From contig JAFWQA010000002.1 of the NCBI GenBank assembly GCA_017509255.1, positions 62,001 to 126,000 of the forward strand: a stretch of 64,000 bases of DNA. The letters run 5' to 3'. Below the pieces are notes generated by a model that saw only the letters and a list, made by a program, of their open reading frames with translations, searched no databases and was not told where the DNA came from. The position numbers were made by a program, and so were the translations under genes. Shown here piece by piece: positions 58,231 to 64,000 of the stretch; within the stretch, counting starts at the first letter, position 1, and each line of letters starts with the position of its first letter. This DNA comes from Clostridia bacterium (GTDB taxonomy: Bacteria; Bacillota; Clostridia; Christensenellales; Aristaeellaceae).

Positions 58231-60075
58231 TTAGTCCTCGGAGACGCCGCTTTCCTGCTGCGGGGCGGGGGAGAGCACCATACGGAACTCATAGCCCTTG
58301 GCCAGGTTGCCGGTGATCTTCAGCTGCCCGTTCAGGAAAAGGGTGTCCGGGGAAACACGGCCGGAGGCCATGTCCAGGAAGTTGTCGTAGGTGGCCTCCG
58401 CGAAGGCGTCGGCAAAATCGCTGACCCCCTTGTTCACATGGATGGCGCCGTCCGCGAAGCGGATGTTCAGCTTGCCCTCGGCGCGGCCGGTCAGCGTGAT
58501 CTCCAGTGTCCGGCGGTAGTGGGGGTTGAAGTCGTCCGGATGCCGCGCGAGATTCTCCCGGTCGATCTCCTCCCACGCCGCCTTCAGCGTTTCAAAGGCT
58601 TCGTCAAAGGGTACGTCCGCTTCCTCGCGGTTGTCCAGGATCCCCTCATACATGCGGTTGTACCGCTCGGCACTGCGGTCCCAGGAAAAATCCTTGCGCA
58701 TGCCGCGGTCCATCAGCTTGGCCCACATCTTCCGGTCGCCGAAATACAGGCGGATGGCCTCCCGGCAGGTGACGTACAGCGCGTGGGCGCTGTATTCCAC
58801 AAAGGCGAAGCCGTCGCCCAGGCCGTCGAACCCGGAGTAGGGGCGCACGGAGTCCTTGAGTCCGCCGGTCTCATGGACGATCGGCACGGTGCCGAAGCGC
58901 ATGGCCATCATCTGGCTCAGGCCGCAGGGCTCGAAGCGAGAGGGCATCAGGTACATGTCCGACCCGGCGAAGACCGCGTCGGCCATGGGTTCGCTGTAAT
59001 CGGAGGAGAAGCCGACCTGGCCCGGCCAGGTGCGCTTCGCCCAGTCAAAATAGTCCAGATACTGCTGGTCGCCCTGACCGAAAACGATCAGCTGCACGCC
59101 CAGGTCCATCAGGCCGGGAAGGACCTGGCGGATCAGCTCGATGCCCTTCTGCTCCACCAGCCGGGATACACAGCACAGCAGAGGCCAGCGGGCTTCCTGG
59201 TGCAGGCCGAAAAGCTCCTGCAGGCGGCGCTTGCACTGCGCCTTGCCGGAGATGTCGTTCCGGGAGAAATGCGCCGGGATATTCGGGCATTTCGACGGGT
59301 CGTACCGGTCCATATCGATGCCGTTGAGGATGCCATACAGCTTGCCGCCCACGATATCCGCCACGCCCTGCAGGCCGCAGCCGTACCGGTCGGAATGCAT
59401 TTCACGGGCATAGTTGGGGGATACCGTGCTCACCGCGTCCGCCATCATCATGGCGCCCTTCATCAGGTTCACGTCCCGGCGGCCCTCGAACTCGTAGCCG
59501 AGCCCGCCGTCATACCAGCCCTGATCGAGGCCGAACACGTCCTGCAGCAGGTTCTCGCCGAACTGCCCCTGATAGGCGATGTTGTGGATCGTGTATACCG
59601 CGCGGATGTTCCGCAGCTCGGGACGAACGACCTGCTCGTCCTTCAGGTAGATCACGGTCAGCGCGGTCTCCCAGTCGTTGCAGTGCAGGATCTGGGGCAT
59701 GAAATCCAGCTGCGGCAGCAGGGAGATCACCGCCCGGGAAAAGAAGGCGAAGCGGAGAGGATCGTCTCCGTAGCCGTAGAGCTTCGGCCGGTCAAAGAAC
59801 TCCAGATTGTCGACGAAATAAACCGTGACGCCGGACAGCTCCCCGCGCCAGAGTCCGCAGTAGATCCGTTCGCGCCAGCCCAGCCGCACAGTGATCTCCG
59901 CCACCCGCGTCAGCGTGTCGCCGTAGTTTTTCCGCACACACTGATACAGCGGGGTGATCACGGCCACCTCGTCCCCGGTCTTTTTCAGCGCCGGGGGCAG
60001 GGAAAAGGCCACATCGGCCAGCCCGCCGGATTTGCTGTAAGGGGCGCATTCACTGGTAACGAACAGAATTCGCAT
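58231..60075 (-). CDS. glgA: Glycogen synthase (GT5) with C-terminal SCP2-like domain
   Basis: A 614-residue protein; GlgA is normally about 480. Residues 1-485 form the GT-B enzyme: MRILFVTSECAPYSKSGG (ADP-glucose loop), LHCNDWETALT, and the C-terminal SRFEPCGLSQMMAM with the E-x7-E-type donor site. It extends alpha-1,4-glucan from ADP-glucose. Residues 510-605 (LTGRAEGKLNIRFADGAIHV, ASGRVSPDTLFLNGQLKI) resemble the SCP2 sterol/lipid-binding fold, unusual on GlgA. The start at 60075 follows GGAGG. No other glg gene is nearby. Own promoter at 60126-60154. Confidence 0.92.
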   Translation of the reverse strand: MRILFVTSECAPYSKSGGLADVAFSLPPALKKTGDEVAVITPLYQCVRKNYGDTLTRVAEITVRLGWRERIYCGLWRGELSGVTVYFVDNLEFFDRPKLYGYGDDPLRFAFFSRAVISLLPQLDFMPQILHCNDWETALTVIYLKDEQVVRPELRNIRAVYTIHNIAYQGQFGENLLQDVFGLDQGWYDGGLGYEFEGRRDVNLMKGAMMMADAVSTVSPNYAREMHSDRYGCGLQGVADIVGGKLYGILNGIDMDRYDPSKCPNIPAHFSRNDISGKAQCKRRLQELFGLHQEARWPLLCCVSRLVEQKGIELIRQVLPGLMDLGVQLIVFGQGDQQYLDYFDWAKRTWPGQVGFSSDYSEPMADAVFAGSDMYLMPSRFEPCGLSQMMAMRFGTVPIVHETGGLKDSVRPYSGFDGLGDGFAFVEYSAHALYVTCREAIRLYFGDRKMWAKLMDRGMRKDFSWDRSAERYNRMYEGILDNREEADVPFDEAFETLKAAWEEIDRENLARHPDDFNPHYRRTLEITLTGRAEGKLNIRFADGAIHVNKGVSDFADAFAEATYDNFLDMASGRVSPDTLFLNGQLKITGNLAKGYEFRMVLSPAPQQESGVSED

Positions 60076-60125
60076 GCTGTTGACCTCCGTCCGATCATTT
60101 GCTTTTTCAAAGAGCTTCCCGGACA

Positions 60126-60154
60126 AGAGTATCACAAAACGGGCGTATTCTCAA
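60126..60154 (-). promoter_or_regulatory. glgA promoter
   Basis: On the minus strand: TTGAGA (60154-60149), 17 bases, TACTCT (60131-60126). Confidence 0.65.
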
Positions 60155-60196
60155 GCGAGAACAGGCTTTTTTATTTCCAGAAGGTAAAAAAGAAAA

Positions 60197-60215
60197 CGCG
60201 CGGCTTATCCGCGCG
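60197..60215 (-). terminator. Terminator of the LRR gene
   Basis: CGCGCGG, loop CTTAT, CCGCGCG. On the minus strand it is followed by TTTTCTTTTTTA. Confidence 0.8.
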
Positions 60216-60255
60216 CTTCCTTTTTCAGCACCTCCGGCAGTCTCTCCTGCTTCAT
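60205..60255 (-). other. Possible remnant reading frame (16 codons)
   Basis: ATG starts four bases after the LRR stop and reads MKQERLPEVLKKEARG, stop inside the terminator. It is GC-rich, unlike the LRR gene, and no ribosome site precedes it. It may be the tail of a gene disrupted when the LRR gene was gained, or chance. Confidence 0.25.
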
Positions 60256-60259
60256 GGTT

Positions 60260-62680
60260 TCATTCTGTATAGCTGAAGGAAAGACCGTTTTCCTTGCAGT
60301 ACGTTTCCGCGTAACTGCCTTTATCAACATATATTGTCAGGCTATAACATCCTGTAAACGCATCCGCGCCGATGGATGTAATTGAATTCGGAAGGTTTAT
60401 GGTTTTCAGGTGGGTACAGTAACTGAATGCATATTCTCCGATTGCAGTGAGTGATTCCGGCAATTCAATTTCTTTCAGATGCGTGCAAGAAGTGAATGCA
60501 CTTCTATCAATTGATGCAAGATTACCTGGCAGGATGACACTTTGCAGACTGCATTCACCGAATGCAAGCTCTCCAATGGAAACAATCGAATCCGGCAGGA
60601 TGATTTCCTGCAGGCCACATCCCTGAAACGCTTTTTTCCCTATGGATGTGACTGTATCCGGCAGGGTCACTTTTTTCAGGTCGCTGCGGTCGTAAAACGC
60701 GCGGTCTACGATATTCGTTATTCCCGGTTTCATATCAACCCCGGAAAACTTGCTTTTCCCCCAGAAAGATGGTCTGTACGCTTTTGCTGCATTAACATAA
60801 CACCACTCTTCCAAATCATCCATTTCCCCTTCTCCGGAAATAGTCAGTGTGCCATTATTCACAGACCATTTCAGGTTTTCACCGCACATACGGTACTTGT
60901 CCTGGGAAATAACAGCCGCTTTCTTTTCTCCTTTATGCATTACCGGAATATTTCTGTACACACAGTACCTTTCAGCATAGCTTCCTTTCTCAACAGTGAC
61001 TTTAGATATTGGGCAGTAATCGAATACGCTTTCTTCGATGCTTGTGATACCGGCATGCAGATCAATGCTTTGGAGCTTTTGGCAGCCTTGGAAAGCATAT
61101 CTGCCAATGACCGTTACAGATTGCGGGATAGTTATCTCTGTCAGATTGGAGCATCCGGAAAATGCCCGGGGTGCAATGTTTGTTATACCTTCATTGATAA
61201 CAACCCGAACAATCTTGTCTTTTGACTCATACCAGGGAGCCATAGCCCAATTCAAAGCCAAGTCTTCCATTTTCCCTGTGCCGAAGATCGACAAAACACC
61301 GTTTTCATCCAGAACCCACCACCTAAGATGCGCAAATGTATATCCTTCAGGCAGAACCCCGTCAGCGTATCCCATAGCATGCCGGTTAACCAGGCAATAT
61401 TCCTCCGCATAGCTTCCTTTTATGACTGAAAGGGTGGTTGAATCCGGAAACGCATTAAATCGAATATCAGATACCGCCGGTGGGAGGTAAACCTCGGTTA
61501 AACCGGTACATCCCTCAAATGCCTGGTCGCCAATGGATATGACAGCTTCCGGCAGATCATTCGGCAGATTTACGTTTTTCAGGGCACGGCATTCGCTGAA
61601 TGCGGCAAATCCTATGGATCTGATCGAATCCGGCAGAGTGACATCTGTTATGCTGCTCTCTTTAAACACGTTATCTTCAACAGAGGTTATTCCTTCCTCA
61701 ACAATAACATGACTGACATGAACAATGGCTTCATTCCAGGAACGCAGCACAGTATTGCCTGTTTCTACGTCATATACTTCAATAATGTCCCTGTTCAGTT
61801 TACCGGTACCGGAGACAGTCAGCGTTCCGTTTTCATCCAGTTTCAGAGAAATCGGTGCAGAATTCGCAACCATTATCCCGTCTTCATAGGCATAATAACG
61901 ATATCCATGGCTTTTGCAGTATTCTTCCGCATAGCTTCCTTCTGCAACAGTAAGCACAACTGCCTCATCAAATGCCTGTTCTCCGATAAAAACAAGGGAT
62001 TCCGGCAAAGCAATATTAATCAGATTTCTACAATCTGCAAATGCTTTTTCTCCAATTGATGTGACGGAATCCGGCAGTATTATACTTTCAATACAGCTAT
62101 AGAAAAAAGCTGATTCATCAATGGAAGTCATTGAATTGGGCAGGGTAATCTCTACCGGCCGTCCCTCTTCTTCCGTTGCCATTAAACCCATCATATTGAA
62201 TGCGTCTTCTCCGATCGTTGTCAGTGAATCAGGTAATTTGATTGTTGATAAATAAAAGCATCCTCCAAAGGCTTCGCTTCCAAGAGCAACTAATGAATCA
62301 GGCAGACTGACATCAGTCAGTCCAAGACACCCGTAAAATGCGTATGCTCCGATCCGTGTCACTCCCTCTTCGACAATCACACGGGAAAAATGTAATTCCC
62401 CCCAAGGAGCGGTGGTATATGGCATTTCAAGTATCTGATCCCAGGGAAAAACTATAGTATGTATTCCCGACACATCCTGACTAACCTCAATATATTCATA
62501 ATCCTGCATTTCCCCGTTTCCGGAAATGGTCAGCGTATCATTTTGCAGCATCCAGGTCAGGTCCTTTCCGCAAGTGCCGGATTCTTCAGCCAGCGCACCC
62601 CCCGCCAAAGCAAAAAGCGTCAGGAGCGCAAGTACAGTACAAAGAAGGCAGACAGGATAATGGATGCGAAGAGTCTTCAT
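60260..62680 (-). CDS. Secreted BspA-type leucine-rich repeat protein
   Basis: An 806-residue exported protein. The signal peptide (residues 1-31) ends GGALA-EE. Repeats of about 23 residues of the LRR_5 type follow (ITLPNSMTSIDESAFFYSC, IALPESLVFIGEQAFDE), broken by three WML/SGNGEMQD modules (LTWMLQNDTLTISGNGEMQD; LKWSVNNGTLTISGEGEMDD). Such proteins often bind host or bacterial surfaces in gut organisms. The gene is clearly AT-richer than its neighbours, a sign of transfer. No sorting motif or SLH. AAGGAGAGG precedes the ATG. Confidence 0.9.
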   Translation of the reverse strand: MKTLRIHYPVCLLCTVLALLTLFALAGGALAEESGTCGKDLTWMLQNDTLTISGNGEMQDYEYIEVSQDVSGIHTIVFPWDQILEMPYTTAPWGELHFSRVIVEEGVTRIGAYAFYGCLGLTDVSLPDSLVALGSEAFGGCFYLSTIKLPDSLTTIGEDAFNMMGLMATEEEGRPVEITLPNSMTSIDESAFFYSCIESIILPDSVTSIGEKAFADCRNLINIALPESLVFIGEQAFDEAVVLTVAEGSYAEEYCKSHGYRYYAYEDGIMVANSAPISLKLDENGTLTVSGTGKLNRDIIEVYDVETGNTVLRSWNEAIVHVSHVIVEEGITSVEDNVFKESSITDVTLPDSIRSIGFAAFSECRALKNVNLPNDLPEAVISIGDQAFEGCTGLTEVYLPPAVSDIRFNAFPDSTTLSVIKGSYAEEYCLVNRHAMGYADGVLPEGYTFAHLRWWVLDENGVLSIFGTGKMEDLALNWAMAPWYESKDKIVRVVINEGITNIAPRAFSGCSNLTEITIPQSVTVIGRYAFQGCQKLQSIDLHAGITSIEESVFDYCPISKVTVEKGSYAERYCVYRNIPVMHKGEKKAAVISQDKYRMCGENLKWSVNNGTLTISGEGEMDDLEEWCYVNAAKAYRPSFWGKSKFSGVDMKPGITNIVDRAFYDRSDLKKVTLPDTVTSIGKKAFQGCGLQEIILPDSIVSIGELAFGECSLQSVILPGNLASIDRSAFTSCTHLKEIELPESLTAIGEYAFSYCTHLKTINLPNSITSIGADAFTGCYSLTIYVDKGSYAETYCKENGLSFSYTE

Positions 62681-62931
62681 GCGTTTACCTCTCCTTACGT
62701 ACGGTGAAAATAATTTTCATTCTGTGAACAGATTAACATCGGGTTTGCGCTTTTGCAATGACTTTTTGCAAAACCCTTGTCTCTTTTTTGTTTTTACATA
62801 TTCACTTTTATGAGAATCATGATGACTTCTTTTCGTTCTTCCACAGGATCCTTCCCGGGATCATAATGCCCAGGCAGGGAACCGGATCGTTCAATATGCC
62901 TGTCTGGCTGCTCTCCGGTTTCCCTGCTTCA

Positions 62932-63390
62932 TTAAAGCGGTTTGGGAAGCTGGCGCAGCAATCCGGCGCAGCCTTCTTCTATCTGTTTCAGGGCTCCCGT
63001 AAAATCTCTTGTATACCAGGGGTCGTCTATTTCCCTGCCGGGCCGTCCGGCCCAGTCCAGCAGCATGGACAGCTTTTTGTCAGGATCTCCGCCGTAAATC
63101 TGCTTCATGTCCCACATGTTTTCATGATCCATCCCGATGATGTAGTCCCATGAGCCGTATTCCGCCCGGATCGTCTGCCGCGCCGCATGGGGTTCACACC
63201 GGTACCCGGCTGCCGCCAGCGCCCGTTTCATGGGCGGGTAGACATCATTCCCGATTTCTTCCCGTGTTGCCGCAGCTGACGCGATCTGCAGGTCCTGTCT
63301 TCCATGCTCCCGGGCCATTTGCTTCAGCACCATCTCCGCTGCCGCGCTCCGGCAGATATTTCCATGGCAGATAAACAAAATCTTAATCAA
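62932..63390 (-). CDS. Low molecular weight protein-tyrosine-phosphatase
   Basis: A 152-residue phosphatase. The active-site loop CHGNICRS (Cys8-x5-Arg14) and the general-acid loop DDPWYT near residue 121 are complete. Such enzymes remove phosphate from protein Tyr (or Arg), often acting on capsule or exopolysaccharide kinases. The start is TTG at 63390, with AAGGAG about 12 bases upstream, a long spacing. It stands alone; no kinase gene is in view. Confidence 0.94.
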   Translation of the reverse strand: MIKILFICHGNICRSAAAEMVLKQMAREHGRQDLQIASAAATREEIGNDVYPPMKRALAAAGYRCEPHAARQTIRAEYGSWDYIIGMDHENMWDMKQIYGGDPDKKLSMLLDWAGRPGREIDDPWYTRDFTGALKQIEEGCAGLLRQLPKPL

Positions 63391-63667
63391 TGTTATAAAA
63401 AGCTCCTTCCGGCAATGAAATGCAACGTTTTTCAGATCCGTGCGCTGAACTCCCTGCAGAATATCATATCGGACCCGTCACGGGCAACAAAAAAACGGCT
63501 GAGCCTGTCGCGCGCGGCGCGCGCGATTCCTTATGTCAGCCGATGATAAACGCCGATATTTCAGCCAGCCCGGAACATCTTCTCTACGATCCTGACTTTG
63601 TCGCATTTGCTCCGGGAAGATCTCATGCCGGCTGTCAATCGTCCTGGGTGTATCCGGGGACGCATTT
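63391..63667. other. Intergenic stretch with terminator
   Basis: 277 bases without a gene. It has the leader of the phosphatase gene and the terminator of the rightmost gene (63489-63542); I see nothing in the rest. Confidence 0.5.
63489..63542 (-). terminator. Terminator of the rightmost esterase gene
   Basis: Outer stem CGGCTGA (63496-63502) and TCAGCCG (63536-63542), inner stem TCGCGCGC and GCGCGCGA. On the minus strand it ends in seven T. Confidence 0.85.
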
Positions 63668-64000
63668 TTATCCTAATTCCTCCCGGGCGTAAATCAGCTC
63701 AATGAACGCCTTGATCTGTTCATCCCAGAATCCCCACTCATGCACAGCGTCCGGCTCTTCATGGCTCATCACGTCCCAGCCGCTTTTCTTCAGCGCGGGG
63801 ATAAAGGTCCGGTGCTGCTGATAGAGGAAATCCTTCGTACCGCAACTGACATACAGCCACGGTTTATGCGCGGCGTCCGCATTTTTTTCCATCAGGTAAT
63901 AGTTATCGTACTCCGTGCCCCTGAGATCCTTCAGGTCTCCGAACACCCGATCGATCTCATCGCCGCGGCGCCGCTGATAGAGCGAGTTTCCCAGATCCAC
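63668..64000 (-). CDS. Esterase (esterase D/acetylesterase fold), C-terminal part
   Basis: Partial gene that continues beyond the right edge; 110 residues of the C-terminus are visible. LYVSCGTKDFLYQQHRTFIP contains the catalytic Asp region and HEWGFWDEQIKAFIELI the catalytic His, as in feruloyl/acetyl xylan esterase proteins (esterase D group). The nucleophile would lie outside the window. The apparent first residue is the window edge, not a start. Confidence 0.75.
   Translation of the reverse strand: MDLGNSLYQRRRGDEIDRVFGDLKDLRGTEYDNYYLMEKNADAAHKPWLYVSCGTKDFLYQQHRTFIPALKKSGWDVMSHEEPDAVHEWGFWDEQIKAFIELIYAREELG

Noticed and set aside
1-64000. tRNA, rRNA, CRISPR array, IS elements or prophage
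   Set aside because: No repeat-spacer pattern, transposase, integrase or phage structural protein was recognised; intergenic gaps are short and show only promoters, hairpins and remnants. tRNA detection by eye is limited.

Overview
The window looks like a chromosomal segment of a GC-rich member of the Bacillota, probably a gut or rumen Clostridia lineage. The reasons are strong AGGAGG-type ribosome binding sites, sigma-A-like promoters with TTGACA/TATAAT boxes, Gram-positive style exported proteins, BspA-type leucine-rich repeat proteins, SLH-like sequence and no sign of an outer membrane. The taxonomic placement is inference. I see no rRNA, tRNA, CRISPR array, insertion sequence or prophage. 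Genes are densely packed on both strands, and many long antisense ORFs are GC-driven shadows.

Layout. 0-9 kb: single enzymes and transporters (a truncated phosphotransferase, an XRE-HTH/superoxide-reductase-like fusion, an SDR, two GNATs, a CDF metal transporter), then birA facing bioY, with a textbook BirA operator over the bioY promoter, then a U32-like protein, a small unknown gene pair and an AraC regulator. 9-16 kb: a YxlEFG-like ABC module, an alpha/beta hydrolase, a GH2 glycosidase, a small secreted protein and a TetR regulator. 16-22 kb: an Lgt-like membrane protein overlapping a secreted phosphodiester glycosidase, then a TetR regulator, an EamA exporter, a MATE exporter and a cytidylate-kinase-like protein. 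22-27.5 kb: a PhnD-PhnC-PhnE-PhnE importer with a cytoplasmic 5'-nucleotidase-like enzyme in one operon. 27.5-32 kb: a TldD/TldE protease pair, a two-subunit ThrE-type amino acid exporter, and a divergent P1-family peptidase. 32-38.4 kb: an HTH/P-loop/CYTH three-domain protein, an SGNH hydrolase, an Fe-S aldo/keto reductase, a NUDIX hydrolase and a secreted esterase. 38.4-42.6 kb: an AfuABC/FbpABC-like importer with a palindrome over its promoter. 42.7-44.5 kb: an AT-richer pair (BtrH/C39-like protein plus WYL-type regulator). 44.6-54 kb: ribokinase and iron alcohol dehydrogenase divergent around a LacI-type operator, a truncated sugar epimerase pseudogene, a DUF1349 protein, an esterase, a secreted LRR/caspase-like protein, asparaginase, a CPT-like kinase overlapping a PatB/MalY aminotransferase, and a tautomerase. 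54-60 kb: a 1304-residue surface PreP-like metalloprotease and a glycogen synthase carrying an SCP2-like C-terminal domain. 60-64 kb: an AT-rich BspA-type LRR gene, an LMW protein tyrosine phosphatase and the end of an esterase.

Themes. The segment is a housekeeping and accessory mix rather than one large system. Biotin is imported (BioY) and attached (BirA), and no biotin synthesis genes are visible. Phosphorylated solutes are probably imported and dephosphorylated inside the cell. Peptides and amino acids are handled by TldD/E, the P1 peptidase, asparaginase and ThrE. Several secreted or surface hydrolases suggest life on complex polymers. The most unusual items are domain fusions: GlgA-SCP2, HTH-P-loop-CYTH, XRE-SOR, PreP-coiled coil-SLH and LRR-caspase. 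None has been checked against a database here.
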